Assembly: GCA_026874595.1 (NCBI GenBank) | Contig: CM049318.1 | Span: forward strand, 4,353,741-4,417,740 | Direction: 5' to 3' | Origin: Sipunculus nudus | Lineage: Eukaryota > Annelida > Sipuncula > Golfingiida > Sipunculidae | Length of the DNA stretch: 64,000 nucleotides | In this document: one piece after another, positions 1 through 12,719 of the stretch | Position numbering within the stretch: position 1 is the first letter of the stretch | How the letters are laid out: every line of letters starts with the position of its first letter | Position numbers and translations under genes: made by a program | The notes under the pieces: generated by a model | The model's input: the letters and a program-made list of their open reading frames with translations, nothing else | Database searches by the model: none | What the model was told of the DNA's origin: nothing

Positions 1-84
1 GCGCATACGCTAAAATTTTCTTTCTGTGTCTTGTGGAAACGTACGGAGCCCAGGAGACGACATGGTGAAAAATATTTATTATTT

Positions 85-225
85 CGTGTACACGAATAAC
101 TAATCCGTTCGCAAGAATTAGTGGCGAATGGGAACAACTTTATTATGTTGCTGGCTCAAATAATCATTGGCTACTAATTCGTGCGCACGAATTAATAACT
201 CGGGCGCACGAATAACTAGACAGTG
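85..225. repeat. Degenerate palindromic CGAATTA/TAATTCG repeat
   Basis: Several short inverted copies of CGTGTACACGAATAA, TTCGCAAGAATTAG and ACTAATTCGTGCGCACGAAT follow one another. The style (alternating CG-rich and TAAT cores) is shared with the arrays at 12535-12712 and 31055-31230. Confidence 0.5.
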
Positions 226-1190
226 AAAAGCAAGCACATATCGACTCAGTCTAGGCACTGGCTGACAGATTGTGCGGGCACATCAAAATGGAGCACAAAG
301 ACATCCGCCAGTTCCGTGATTTTCTACCTGGGAAAAATTCGGAATACTGTGGGAAAATTTCTAAGGCTGTCTAAAAACCAACAGCCTACATTATCTTCGT
401 TATAGCATTATGGGAACATAATCGTAGACAAAGCCGATCAGGCTGAAATTTTTTACAGTTATTTAGCCTTGCAAAGTAACTACAATAACCGTTCTCAATC
501 GCCATTTGAGGATGATGCTACATTGCAAATCACACATAAACTAGGTAAAATGAGCTTCACAGGAATTGAGGTATCTCATAACTTATTTGGGAGCCACCTT
601 AACTGATTCGCTTTCCTGGCAAAAACACATAAAAATATATGTTTGAAAGCCAATCTGCTTAGTATATTACCTCAAACTCTATGCTATGGCTACCGAGGCT
701 CAGACGGAAAGACTGTCGCTTTTCCTTCCTTCCAATAGCCTGCAAACTTTAGAACAGTTTCCGAGTTCCAATAATTCAGTCTGCTTCAATAGATCTTTAA
801 AAAATGTTCGTGACTATTTAAATCCTGCCTCTCGAGAAATACTAATTTATTATTGTGGCTATCATCATCAACATGAAATTATCCTTACTCGGTTAAAACT
901 AGGTGTCATTTGCTAAAATCAATACCTACTTTCCATTGGAATGACTAATGGTTTTAATCTAACTGATAAGCTCGGTATGGACTACCAGTTATAATATATG
1001 TATATGTATCTGTTATTGTGGAATGTCAATCTGTATTAAGTAAGAGGCATATTCATAAGCCGTTACCCGGACAATAATTAACTTCTTCATACAGTTCTTC
1101 CCAAGGATTTTCGCTGTGCCTCAGTTCCAATCAAAATATCTATATGCTCGATTAATATTATTTCTGACAGTATTTCACACACATCCGGTA
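226..1190. other. No supported gene
   Basis: Open frames of 60 and 76 codons (223-405 and 686-916) show no family motif, no splice context and ordinary base composition; nothing else was recognised. Confidence 0.5.
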
Positions 1191-1197
1191 AATCAAG

Positions 1198-1401
1198 CTA
1201 GTATGTTCTGGGCTGAAGCCCGTGGAACATTAACCGGTGGATGATGATTAACTTGCATACATTTGCGCCCGGAGACCTCAGTATATTTCCTAGTAACGTT
1301 AACTTAGCTTTATTAACAAACGACAGGATGCGAGGTATCCAAAGTAAAGATAAAACCATGTCCGACCTGGTATGCGGATGAAAACCTTGGACGACTTTCA
1401 T
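1198..1401 (-). pseudogene. Non-LTR retrotransposon ORF2 tail fragment
   Basis: The reading frame contains LSLLWIPRILSFVNKAKLTL, LGNILRSPG and IIIHRLMFHGL, resembling the region after the reverse transcriptase in molluscan LINEs (LLG..PI...I...KL.FLG.ICRLP). It lies downstream, in element order, of the endonuclease piece at 1594-1893, but the reverse transcriptase between them is missing. It is a remnant with no intact function. Confidence 0.5.
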
Positions 1402-1593
1402 GTCGGAAGGACTAGCGATTTATACAGACTTGCACTCGTCAAGGGATTCAGTCCCTTTGGCCGCACCCCAACTCCTAACAGTGACAAGGAACCCTTGCCT
1501 CTTCTGCAGGCACCCTAAATACGGTCGGTTAGCTAAAGGTTTCCTTGGAGACATATACCTAAATGTGTAACCCGTTACTTTTCCTCGATCCGA

Positions 1594-1893
1594 TTATCTC
1601 CTAATCTCCATTCTTTTAGTTTTGAATTCATTTCCACGCGTTTTGCGCCACGTTATAGCCACTCCTTCTTTCCCCCTCCTACAAGCTCTGGACGGATTTA
1701 ACGAAAAATCTGATACACCATAGTGATTGTATCCATTATGAATGGAACCCAAAAAGTTTAAGTTATCCTTAAATAACCAAGGCTCTGAGATACTCAAGAT
1801 ATCAACATTGTTCATATCGAGGAAGTTACTCAGATAAGCTGCACATGGCATAATGCCTCTGACATTAAAACAAGAAATAATCGATGAAATAAA
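1594..1893 (-). pseudogene. Non-LTR retrotransposon endonuclease (EEP/APE-type) fragment
   Basis: The minus-strand translation gives IISCFNVRGIMPCAAYLSN, FLDMNNVDILSISEPWLF and NGYNHYGVSDFSLNPSR, then GKEGVAITWRK. This is the N-terminal part of the LINE apurinic-like endonuclease: the NVRG motif, then DIL.ISE.WL with the catalytic-type glutamate, then a G.GVA.. strand. The frame ends after about 95 codons; the catalytic C-terminal half and the reverse transcriptase are absent. It is part of one degraded element with the ORF1 remnants at 1938-3241. Confidence 0.72.
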
Positions 1894-1937
1894 AAAGAGC
1901 TAAAGGCTACGGAATGAAAATTTCTACCCTAGTAGGC

Positions 1938-2607
1938 CTATCTAGTGTACGCTTGTGTCACACGGGGTCCAGTCCCAACACTCTTGATGTGGAAAGAAAC
2001 ACACGTGTTCCGTATTTTCCTAGTGCACGCTTTGGCCACCAGGGGCCAATACAACACCTTTTGCCAAAAATCATAACTTAAAACCAAGTTCTTCGAGGAG
2101 GCTTTGACTTCCATAAAGGCCCCAGACTGATTTGAGCTGCCTAATAATTTACGGTGAACGAGTTTAACACCTCGACTACGAATATGATGTTCTACCTCGC
2201 GAAGCTCTGTTTCGAGACCAATATTTCCAACATAATATTCAAGGGTGTCAGACAGGTATCTGGAAGTCTTCGTGGAGATCAATGGGCCGATTGCTGCCAA
2301 GTTGGCGGGTTGTTCTTTGTCTTGGCCTATTCGATTCTTCATTTGTGAAGGCGCGTCCATCTGTGACCGAAGCAGGAGCCCCGTCTCACACCTGGTTAAT
2401 ATTTCGCATTGTAGTTGGCTTTGAAGTGGTTTCTCGGAATGCAATATTTGGCTCTGAAAAAAGGTGGGGGGGGGGGGGCTTCAGTGTAATACGTTGTCGT
2501 TCGCACGGACGATCAAATTCAACCGGATAATCTGACACTGAGCCTGAAGACTGCGACGATCCATCACTGACCGTGGCATGGCATGGTACAGTGTTATGAG
2601 AAATCAC
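1938..2607 (-). pseudogene. Non-LTR retrotransposon ORF1 body, frame-broken
   Basis: Two overlapping minus-strand frames (2386-2607 and 1938-2444) together encode a Ser-rich acidic segment (DGSSQSSGSVSDYPVEF), then SRYLSDTLEYYVGNIGLETE, LREVEHHIRSRGVKL and FWQKVLYWPLVAKACTRK. The YVGNI...T...V..HI...GV...WP pattern resembles the RNA-binding C-terminal domain of molluscan LINE ORF1 proteins. A homopolymer G tract at 2466-2478 coincides with the frame change. Confidence 0.55.
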
Positions 2608-2799
2608 TGTTCACGGAATTTGATTTTAAAGCCTCAGAAAATAGGTGAACCGGTCAATGACCTGGACCATCAACAGGGTGTTTATGCATTACCTCCTCCC
2701 CTCGAATAAATGAGACTGACTTAGCCAATGATTCCAGTTTAAACTGCATATGTTTATTTTAAGCTTCTTGGTCTTTCGAAGAAAACTTCAATTTTCTCC

Positions 2800-3241
2800 C
2801 TTCAGATTTTAGACTGCTGATGTTATCTTCAAGTGTCTTTACCGCTAAGACGATCACGTTCTGCGTCAGCGATATTTAATTTTTCTTGCAGTTCTTCAAC
2901 AGTTCCATGCAAAATCGCTATTTTTGACTCGGCAGCTTCTAAGCTGGCCTCAAAATCAGGCGTATTCTCACAAAAGTCTTATCGAATTCAATCTCTATCA
3001 GACTTTGCATTATCTCACTGAGCCTTAATTGACAGAATTGACAGTATTTAAGTTCTGATTGATAACAGCAACATTACTGATCATTCTAGCATCAACCGAG
3101 TCATGAGATCCACGTTAGTTCTTCTGCCAGAACTCGTATTTCAGACAAAGAATTTGAAAGGACCACTATTTGTTGATTGTTATCAACATTTACAGGTAAT
3201 TCAGTATCAAGGGAAGCATCACAACAAACTAGATTTGCCAT
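2800..3241 (-). pseudogene. Non-LTR retrotransposon ORF1 N-terminus with coiled coil
   Basis: An ATG at 3241 opens MANLVCCDASLDTELPVNVD followed by NNQQIVVLSNSLSEIRVLAE, then the frame breaks. In shifted frames the heptad-rich FEASLEAAESKIAILHG and TVEELQEKLNIADAERDRL follow. A short N-terminal region followed by a coiled coil is the usual ORF1 plan. At least two frameshifts make it non-functional. Confidence 0.5.
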
Positions 3242-3248
3242 GTTATAG

Positions 3249-3430
3249 GACTGACTGTGAATGATTCCCGGAGGATTTCGCTGACTGTGAATGATTCCCG
3301 GAGGATTTCGCTGACTGTGAATGATTCCCGGAGGATTTCGCTGACGGTGAATGATTCCCGGAAGATTTCGCTGACTGTGAATGATTCCCGGAGGATTTCG
3401 CTGACTGTGAATGATTCCCGGAGGATTTCG
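3249..3430 (-). repeat. 30-bp tandem repeat, six units, upstream of the ORF1 start
   Basis: Six near-identical 30-bp units containing GAATGATTCCCGGAGGATTT (plus strand) end eight bases from the ORF1-like ATG at 3241. One unit has C-to-G and one has G-to-A changes. Because 30 is a multiple of three, several frames stay open through it (for example RNPPGIIHSQ and KSSGNHSQSA repeats); these are probably not proteins. It may be the 5' leader of the LINE. Confidence 0.85.
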
Positions 3431-3468
3431 CATACGTGTGCTGAACAAAGATGGCTAAATAAACTCTA

Positions 3469-4015
3469 AGGTCTTCATTACTACCATCCTTAATGAATCT
3501 TATGATGATGAAACAGTCCTTTGCTAGTTTTACGGACAAGGTATCAGCAAGGGGAGTTCTCAGCTGATGCCCTTTAATCAAAGACCCCGATGGAAATTTT
3601 TTTAACATCTTTGCGTTGTTGAACAATTCATAGCGGATATTATCAAGGGATTCACAGTCATTGTTTAAATGATAAAAAAGCGTTGTCAACAACAGTTTTT
3701 GGGAAGATGGCGTAAACGGTTAACAAAGTCATCAGTCAAAACATTTGGCAAAAGACCTCCGTCTTCGTTGACCTTTTGCAAGGACCGTCCCACAATATTT
3801 GCGGTGTCACTAGTCATGTCTAAGTCACTTATGGTGTAACCGTGGAATACCGTATTAATGAATTCGGTATCGAAACTGCCTTCAAATGATGCGGATCGAA
3901 CCGGTGTCGATCGAAAGGCGAATGAATACGCGTGTATTGTGAACGGAACGTTGGTTTTAAGAAAAGGAAGCGGTGTTCGATCCCGTTCAATTGAAAACCA
4001 TTGTAATGTGAACAA
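3469..4015 (-). other. Two overlapping unrecognised open frames
   Basis: Minus-strand frames 3686-4015 (109 codons) and 3243-3692 (149 codons, running into the 30-bp repeat) overlap by seven bases. The sequence FEGSFDTEFINTVFHGYTIS, DLDMTSDTANIVGRSLQKVN and DGGLLPNVLTDDFVNRLRHL looks protein-like, as does LADTLSVKLAKDCFIIIRF. No family is recognised. It could be a frameshifted gene or TE fragment, upstream in element order of the LINE remnant. Confidence 0.25.
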
Positions 4016-4019
4016 TTTG

Positions 4020-6804
4020 TTTCCCTTCTCTGAGGGGTGACTTATCTTTTCGTAGTTTCTGCGTTCTTCATTATCTTGTCAATAAATATGTCCCTTGTAG
4101 TGAAATTATTTTCACTCTTTTAAATCATTGCACCAATCATTCTACGGGCAAATTAATATTGTGAAAAGGCAGAAGTATAAACTCTTAGTGATTACTGCGT
4201 GGCTGTGTTGTGATTAACTGGAAATTGCATGCAGTATCCCTTTGGAGTAGCCTAAAATACGCTGGACGATATACTAATTTTCTAATTAACTACAAATTAC
4301 AATTAAGCAATTAAGGGAAGATAAGGGAAGATGGTTATTACGTTCTATCGCCTTTAATTTTTACCGGCTTACTTTATGAAGAAATCTCAGTTAGGTTAAG
4401 ACCTTTCATTTTTGCAATAATTAAATACCTGACAGGGATGGTATAAAGAAGGACCGAAGGGTGGATCCTTTTTAGGGAAGAATTAATCGGTAGTCCTGTA
4501 TGTTCAGACGGAGAAAATAAATGAAACATCTTGAAGCGTGTATTGTTAAGTTCTGAAACAATCAGCCTAGCATATTGTAAAAAAATATTCATTTTGACAT
4601 ATTAATATGCTTTATAGAGAAAGGTACTTTTATATCTGGAAATTATCAATAATCTTTGCCTTAGTGTCCTGACGTCTGTCGCTTTTGGTTTCGATTTCTG
4701 TCATCGCTGTATCTTTCAATCATCCGCGATTTCGTCATTATAAACGGCTTACTGATCAGAGACTGATGCTAGAAGTTGAAACTACGACCTTTCACGAAGA
4801 TGAACAAGTCTGTGATGTAGCAAACATATCTAATCAGGAAGAACACTCCGTTATGATTGGTTCGGTAACTTAAACAGCCCACAATCGGCAGCAACATGAA
4901 ATAGGCGAGGCCACCATAATCCTGCACTCCTTATATACCGGTCAAAATACATTCGTTCTAATTCAGTCAACTTACCAACCGTCTGCAAAAGTCGCTTTTG
5001 CAATACCACCACCACGGCTGAGTATCATCTGACGTACGAGAACATTGTATTGCGGGATTTTCGTGGTGTTTCTGCAAACTGTTACGTAATCTTCATTGCC
5101 AAATTAATGTTCCTTGAACGCCTTAAGATAAACCTTTATTTTCATTGAAAATTAACACATTTGAAAAATGATAAACATATTGTTTTTATTCCTTAATTTA
5201 TGAAATTCCTTAATTTACAAATTTGCACAATTAATTTGGTAAATTAGTGACCCTTAAAGGCTTTAAGTCAGATCTTATTCCATATAGGAAATTTACACAA
5301 TTAAAAATGTGCCAGTTGCTATCTACTTCTTAATTTATAAAATTAAATATTTTCAGTTTCTTTATGTGCACGACTAGCTTTGCAAATTAATGACGGCCTT
5401 GAGACAAACCTTGTTCAAAATTGAAAATTTACACAGTTTAAACCAAAAAATTATCTAATTGGTTTCTATTTCTTAATTTAAAATTTTCAAATTTGCGCAG
5501 CTTTGTAAGCTAAATGAATATATATTTTGAACATTGACACACTTCACTTGAGTTAAAATAATAATGTTTCTACATTTTCAGTATGACTGGTTCAGTTGAT
5601 GGATAAATCGATTACACAGAGTTTAAAATTATATTAACATATGAAAATTATGAATGTAGTGCATGGCAAATTGAGTACGCCTATCATTTTCCTGCTGTAT
5701 TACCTATGACATGCGACGCCCGTATAATTCAAGTTTCGATGCAGGCAAGAAAAATTTTTAATCATTTTGTTGAGGTTGTTCATGTTATCTTTGTTCGGGT
5801 TGCCTTTTATATATTGCAAACACCTTCATGACCCTACAGAAATGTCAGTGAACGTCCAATAAAGCTCCATAAACCACACAAGCTTATTAGGGTCTTTACC
5901 AAAAGCGTGTAATATTTATGACAATACGAACCTAATCTATGATTTTGCAAGTTCATGGATTTTTTACACTGTGACTCACATTTGCTTAAAGATGATTTTT
6001 TGTAATGAGGTAATTTCCAAGAAAGGATTTTGCAGTCTATGTCCTGAACGTGCGTTTTCACATATTCAATTCAGCGGGTGTTGGATTTTGTTCATTAAAG
6101 AATGCATCATAAAGCATCACATATTATCACACCGTCGCCTTTAAGTCTCTCATTATTTCCACTTGTTCCTCATAAACATGGGTTAGTAGACATTTTCCAA
6201 GGCAGTAGTTGGCAGTTACATGTTGGCGATGACGGAAACTAAATGTTTGGGTCTATTTGTCGAAAAAGAAATATCTTAGTTGTTATATCTCAAAGGATAA
6301 ATGTATGAAAATTTAGACGATATTCTGCACATAGTCTCCTGCATGTATATTGCTTCATAAAAACACCAGAAATTCAGCCCACTGGAACCGAACACTGTAG
6401 AAGACCATTTGGTTCAGTGCGCATGGTCTATTAATCAGCTGATGTGTATATGTTTCTGTCCGGGACACAGTGTGTTATGGTTTACGAGATAGTGCCAAAT
6501 AGATGTCCGCTCATTCATGATCTCTAATCAGATGAACATTTTCTTATCCACACATGTGTTATATTAATACATTTCAGTGCATTCGTCCAATACATAACGA
6601 GTGCTTTCGGAGGTGAACAATGACCTATATGGTGTCCACATATATTCTGATCTCATTTTTTCTGAATTACCACAGCATTAGCCAAGAAAGTTTAGCTCCG
6701 AATGACACAACTTGCCCGTCAACAGTTTCAGTACAACAACACTTTAAATCTGTTGTCGAATGACTAAATAATGCAAGACACTCTTTTAGAAAAGAATAGG
6801 ATGT

Positions 6805-6856
<52 letters not shown>

Positions 6857-9190
6857 ATCTTTACATTTTTTTCGATGTCACATCAAGTTCAGCTCATTAA
6901 ATACCATAATATGTTTAATCTAATAAATCGTCTATTCCCGGTTGACTTGCCCGTTGTGTCACGGAGGCACCTTTACTATTTAACTATTTATTTCATCTCC
7001 ATTTTGAATTGGATTTTAGTGGTTTGTTATTTTACATTTAATTTAATCTGATACATCGTTAACGGGCCTCGCCACAGGCCTTCTTCTGACACCCATGCTT
7101 GAGTTTTACTGCATTATTCGAAAAAGGTGTACCGACTATTTTTCCTGACTTCATTAAATTGGTTTTGTAAATCAAATGCTACGGTCGAATCAAAACCTGT
7201 GTAAAAAAATACAATTACCGAAGTAAAGAAATGTTGAGCACATTAAAAGAAAGATAAATAGGAAAGAGACTGGTATTAGGGGTGTTTATTAAGCGTGTTT
7301 TTGTCACGATCCCATCACATATTCCAGTTTTTCCTCGATAATAAATTCAGCATTTCTGATAAAAAAACAATAAATTATTCTACATGGACAATTGAGGGCC
7401 CTCCACCCAATTTCAGTGGGTTTGTTTCAGATTATCTTAGCTCCACTGTCGTGTAATTCTTGTCAATACCTATCAGTTTGTTACTGTATTTGCAATAATA
7501 TCATACCGAAAATGCATATTCTCCGCTTCTTCTTTTGCTTCTCCTATTGGGTTAGATGTTTCACCTAATTCTTGAGCACGATAAACATACACCCTTTGAA
7601 GGAATATTCAAATCGGCTTCACCGCAGCATTCACTCGTGAAATGTCATCCGTCTGTCACGACTACTGTTATTCAGAACTGGTTTAAACAATGTTATGAAA
7701 ACACATAAAAACAATGTAAACATCACAATGTTCTGACGAACAATACAAAATTAGTAATAATCTTAAGCTGACTTCTTCAGTTCTTATCAGAAAGTGTATA
7801 TCAGACATGCTAAAAAAGAATATTAAACTTGCTTACAGTAATGGCGAGAGTTTATTTTTCCTCTTTTGAAAATTTGTAGTTGAAGTTTTGCATAATGCAG
7901 GACTTTTTTTCCAAAATATGCAAAAATGGTTTTAATCTTGTTGGGAAAATAAATGAAAAGTTTGATTAAGAAGCCCTGATTTAATGCTTGGCCGGAAACT
8001 TTGCAATCAAAATAGACATTTTGGGGTTAAATTTAATTACGCTGCGTTTTTAGAAAATTTTATATTCACACAGGACCTCAGGGGATTAGACGTAGAAATT
8101 ACCCTCAATAGCATAGTCAAGCCTCTCGAGTTACGGCGAAAACTTGCTTGTCATCATAAAAAGGCCTCACGCTATAAATATTTGCCCGAGATGTCAATAT
8201 AATCATCCTCAATGGCGGGAAACAAATCTTTTTACCGATACATTTAGCGTATTCAATTGGGTGTTATAAGGAGCTACATGCCCATTAAGGGAACATGTGC
8301 CGTTATATAGCAAGCGGACGTAGTAGATCCACAATAACAGATACCAAAACATCCCCCTTGGTCGATCATTTACTGCACCCAAGGCCATTTTCATTGCTAC
8401 AATGAGGACGGTAACCAATCTATGAACCACGTGACATATATTCTCCTATCCTTTTAAGTCGAAAGCGGAATGATTAATAATACTGAAATTCTCTGTCGCC
8501 GATTTGATATTGAGAAATTATTATTCGTGTGCTATACAGAATGGGTGACGAGTGATATGTGTTTATTGTATGTAGATAGAATACATGAAGCAATAGGACA
8601 GAACAAGACTTGGCCTTAGGTATTTCCATTACCAGTCGTCTGCTGCGACTTGAATTATTCAGAGTCCCGGGATTTGTTTTTATATTTGCCGCATTGAAAC
8701 GGGCGGACGTGACGTCAATGCCGCTCGTGAAGCGCGAGAAACGAACATTTATCATCACGAGGCCAGGCCACCTGTTACGTTATGAACATGCCAAATGCTT
8801 GATTCCGCCATTTTACACACAAGGAATCATGGAGGACGCTCTGTTTTTATCTGTAAAGTATCATTGTGCGACGATTAGATATGTCAACATTATCAAAAGA
8901 GACTTCCCCTTTGCAGCAATAGTCATATTTCCAGCTAAACAGGTAAATGTGACAGAAAAAAATTAGCGAACTGAGAAATGTATTAACCTGCCATCTTGCT
9001 CCTTTTTATATTACTAGAACCGGGTTTACAAGAAACCAATGATCAGCCTTCTGTTCAATTCTTATCTTTATAATAGTCACGACGAATCGTGAATTTATGT
9101 CGTCTAATAAAGGCTTCTGGTCTTTCATAACCTGATACTATTCCTGCTTTGGTGGAGTTCGTTTTGAAAAGATAACAGACACTAAATACC
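4020..9190. other. AT-rich non-coding sequence
   Basis: Five kilobases with AT-rich, stop-dense sequence, including runs of AATTTAC-type motifs at 5100-5500. The only clear simple repeat is the GA tract at 6806-6857. The longest frame (8610-8966, +, 118 codons) has no recognisable motif. No receptor ectodomain exon was found. Confidence 0.5.
6806..6857. repeat. (GA)n microsatellite
   Basis: Interrupted GAGAGA/GAAAGA tract of about 50 bases; it generates a Lys/Glu/Arg-repeat open frame that is not a gene. Confidence 0.9.
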
Positions 9191-9194
9191 ATAA

Positions 9195-9293
9195 ATGACA
9201 GAAAATATCAGTACAGGAATAATGTCTTCAATCTTAGCCGTCTTAGGAGTTGTCGCTTTGTTACTTCTCATTCCCATACGGAAATGCAAATAA
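9195..9293 (+). CDS. 32-residue ORF with one membrane segment
   Basis: The ORF encodes MTENISTGIMSSILAVLGVV then ALLLLIPIRKCK and stop. A single hydrophobic helix of about 17 residues followed by a basic tail is typical of a small membrane peptide or of the last exon of a type I membrane protein (ATGACAG just upstream could serve as an acceptor). It is not in register with the receptor TM1, because a stop follows and no donor is present. Chance occurrence is quite possible at this length. Confidence 0.2.
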   Translation: MTENISTGIMSSILAVLGVVALLLLIPIRKCK

Positions 9294-9299
9294 TTTGCC

Positions 9300-9535
9300 G
9301 GATAACAAACATTTACTAGATGTCAATAAAGAGACATGAATGACTATATGACATGAAGGGAATGTAAAATATTATGCATGCGTTTGTGTGTATGAGTCAA
9401 AAACACAAGCCATTGAAACAGTCATGAAAATTAATTGTTGTATTATGTTATGGAGCAGACGGGACTTACAAACAGACAGGCCGAATAAGGGGTGGACGAC
9501 AGGCTACACATATCCGCACAGAGTGAGACAGACAG

Positions 9536-9585
<50 letters not shown>

Positions 9586-10600
9586 GAGATGAAAAGGGAC
9601 TCATGGTTTGCAAGTAATCCATGTTTAAACCGAACTCAACATTATTTGCACGATTTCTGTATATGCTGCGCTACATTTGTGTTCTCTGAATGCAAACAGA
9701 CGCATTGATTATATTGTCCACAACAATTCCTCAGGTTACCAGATTACCAATATGTATGCGTTACATTATGGTGTGTGAGAGAGAGAAAGAGAGAGGACGA
9801 TAAAATGAGGAGATGGAGAGATATAGAATGAGCACTAGAGCTTAGATAATTCAATCAATAAAACGATAACCTTTCGGTTTGCTTTCTCAAATTCTCCTAA
9901 ATCTGTCATTCCTTGGGCTTAAGAGAGACAAAGTGCAACCAGTCAGCCGTACAACATGTGAAACAATATGAATTGATGACAGGGGCAGTCCCTATTTTCT
10001 AATCAATCTTCTTAATAATAATAAAATGACTCTCTCTGCTATAATTTTGGGCGACTCAGTGTCCCTTCTAGCCCTCATTTAGGTCTTCCTTTTACGCTTC
10101 CATGATCAATAAAACAGATCTTCTGGTCGGTTTTGCCACGTGGGTGATATCTGGATCGGTGATACGTTTGCCACATCGGCAGGTTTGAGGTTTATCTTGA
10201 TTTGCTGGGCATTCTGGATGCGGCTAGTCACAGGGTTGGCTGGCTGAGTTAAGTCTCGCGCTCTCCATCAACTCCATATCGTCTAAACATTGGTAACACT
10301 CTGTAACTTGCGCCCACTTAATTATATATTACATTACATGTTTATTCTGTCAAAAGCGTATAGATTTTGATGTAATAAGCGGATTCCGTACGGTGGTGAA
10401 GGATAACTTATGTCATTGGTTTTGCGCTGTAAACGTCCGTGCAAAAAAAAACTCTTTGGGTTGTAAAACTAGAATTGTTAGTTCTGAAATATGTATTAGC
10501 TCTCATATTTATAAATATTTTTAAATATATTTCAAAGTGTTGAAATCTCTCGTCTCGATATTAATTTTTAAAACTAAATAAACTCAAAAGGTCCCAATCA
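9300..10600. other. No supported gene
   Basis: Contains the GA tracts and otherwise mixed sequence without convincing coding potential; the 106-codon frame at 9388-9708 is interrupted by the GA repeat and looks spurious. Confidence 0.45.
9541..9590. repeat. (GA)n microsatellite
   Basis: A GAGAGA run with one GGG interruption; a second short GA run is near 9776-9795. Confidence 0.9.
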
Positions 10601-10602
10601 CC

Positions 10603-10955
10603 TTTCCGGCCTATATAAACTAAAGGTAATCCCTTGGAACTTTCATAAAACTAGGCAAGAAAACGTGGGTATCACCACACAAAGGCTGCTTGTTTTGTTT
10701 GTATCAACGTGTCGTTTGAGGGTGCGTTTTGCAAAATGTGACCTTTCTTCCTCCGCTTGTATATATATATGTAACCTAGCACCTTAGGTTATATGGTTTT
10801 TTTTACCATTGTTTAAGATTGCTGTGTTGTTGATAAAAAAATTCACACACACATCCTTCACGGAGGTCTTATAAAAACTTTTAAATTACACTTTGATCAT
10901 TAACATATACACATCGAAAGCCGGAAATCACATAAATTAAGTTATGTGAATGGAC
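10603..10955 (+). repeat. Dispersed repeat, copy A
   Basis: Shares a long colinear stretch with 58966-59382 in the same orientation: GAAAACGTGG.TATCACC, GGCTGCTTGTT.TGTTT, TTTTGCAA..TGACCTTTCT, CATCCTTCA, TAAACATATACACA-like and GGAAATCA.AAATCACATAAAT. No coding frame. Likely a non-autonomous mobile element or old segmental copy. Confidence 0.75.
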
Positions 10956-11326
10956 ACTTTTAAATCACTTCAGTCCAGTGCAATAGACCTTTTGCATCTA
11001 ACTAGCGACAAATCATGGCGGCGATTGACACTATGCCAGTCATCGGGTCGGTTATATTAAATTGTTTAATCTTAATGATAATGGAAAAGTCTGACTGTTA
11101 AATGCGTGGTCCCGGTCACAGTCTCTGGCATCCATATGGTTTCACTTACCCAGACCCTTCAATGTTAAATCCACACACAAGACGGTTACCGCGCATTCCC
11201 GTAGAAAAGTTTAATAATCCCATATTAAGACCGTATACCAAAATACGAAACAAGTTTCAGTTAAAAGAAAACCGATTGTATTTATAAATGGACCCTCTCA
11301 GTATTTGAATGGGCAAATATCACATA

Positions 11327-11650
11327 TAAAATCAATATAATACTTATAATAACAGTATAATACTTCTAAAAAACACAATAATACTTCAAATAATATTATT
11401 ATATTATGATAACATTATAATACTTATAAAAACATTATATAATACTTATGATAACATTATAATAAATGTGATAACATTATAATACAAATAACAACATTAT
11501 AATACATATTATAACATTATAATACAAATAATAACATGATAATACTTTTACTAACATTATAATACTAATACTGACATTATAATACTAATACATACATTAT
11601 ATTATTTATAATAACAGTATAATACTTATAATAACCTTGTGTTCTATAGT
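11327..11650. repeat. AT-rich minisatellite, ~20-22 bp unit
   Basis: Repeated ACATTATAATACTTATAATA-type units with diverged spacing, about fifteen copies. Strongly AT-rich and without G-containing coding signal. Confidence 0.85.
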
Positions 11651-11699
11651 ATATTAAAAAATCACACGACAGGAAGAGACAAGATCTGCCTGTCTTGCC

Positions 11700-12530
11700 T
11701 TTAGCTATATAGGGTTTGAGTCGGGAATGTTAAAGGAAAAACACTTTATATGCCGAACAAATGTTTATATCTCCATTCTGCTTATTTTTTACTAAGAGAC
11801 ATAAGCATGATCAATCGATTAAATAATCAGCAAATTTGCACTTTGATCCAATGGCGCCATCATACCAGTGTAAATATCGACGGGATTTTTTCGCGAAACC
11901 GAAACCTGCTCTTGAGATGGTTTCGTTGTTGTAAACAGAACGGTTCCCTGAATCCTAAACCGGCTTCTTACTTTCAGTGAATTAGAAAATCGGTGGGTAT
12001 TGCCAAGAAAGTGGTGTTTATTTCTACATGCTGTTAACCAAGGCCGCCCTGAATATAAAGTCAAGTACCCTCTTCACGCAATACATTATGCACGAGGCGA
12101 ACTGGCAAATCAGCAGTCCTCCCCGAGGATACTGTATCCAGCCCAAAACAGACCATCCTATCAGTTTGTGTTTTATAAATCAGCTTTTTATCATGGCTCG
12201 TTCGATTTGTATCAACATTCAGTGTCAAAATATTTGCTGCGACCTTCACGCTAATAACAGAAACGGTAGAACCTGGCCCTGGCTGGGCTATAGTATTTAC
12301 GTTTACTACTATAATGCTTTATATAAAACTTGATTCCATGTATCGATAGACGTATCTCAGTACCACCTCTTATCATTTAAGTCCTGTAATGCCCGTATGG
12401 TTAGTCCCAGATATTTGCATATAAGAGCGTCACAAGACCCCTGAAGATTCCCTTACATTTGCATATCAGGCCGTCCCACTTCATGTGAATGGCATTGATG
12501 CTGTGAAAAGGCGATCTCACAGCTTTAGCT
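11700..12530. other. Short open frames, no supported gene
   Basis: Overlapping frames of 60-101 codons occur on both strands (11750-12333). None shows a recognisable domain or consistent splice sites. Confidence 0.4.
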
Positions 12531-12534
12531 AGCA

Positions 12535-12712
12535 TGGCATACTAACGCGTGGCCATGCGATACTAACGCGTGGGAACGAGATAATTATCGCTTGGCCACA
12601 AGATACTAACGCGTGGGAACGAGATAATTATCGCGTGGCCACAAGATATTAATTCGTGGGAACGAGATAATTATCGGGAGATCACGAGATACTTACGCGT
12701 GGGAACGAGATA
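12535..12712. repeat. ~43-bp tandem repeat with ACGCGTGGG / AACGAGATAATTATCG core
   Basis: Four imperfect units alternate TACTAACGCGTGG with GAACGAGATAATTATCGC and GGCCACAAGATA. ATAATTAT is palindromic. Related in style to 85-225 and to 31055-31230. Confidence 0.8.
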
Positions 12713-12719
12713 AAAATAA

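Noticed and set aside
9195-9293. Possible TM1 of the receptor
   Set aside because: It ends in a stop with no donor and lacks the class B TM1 pattern, so it is listed only as a weak small ORF.
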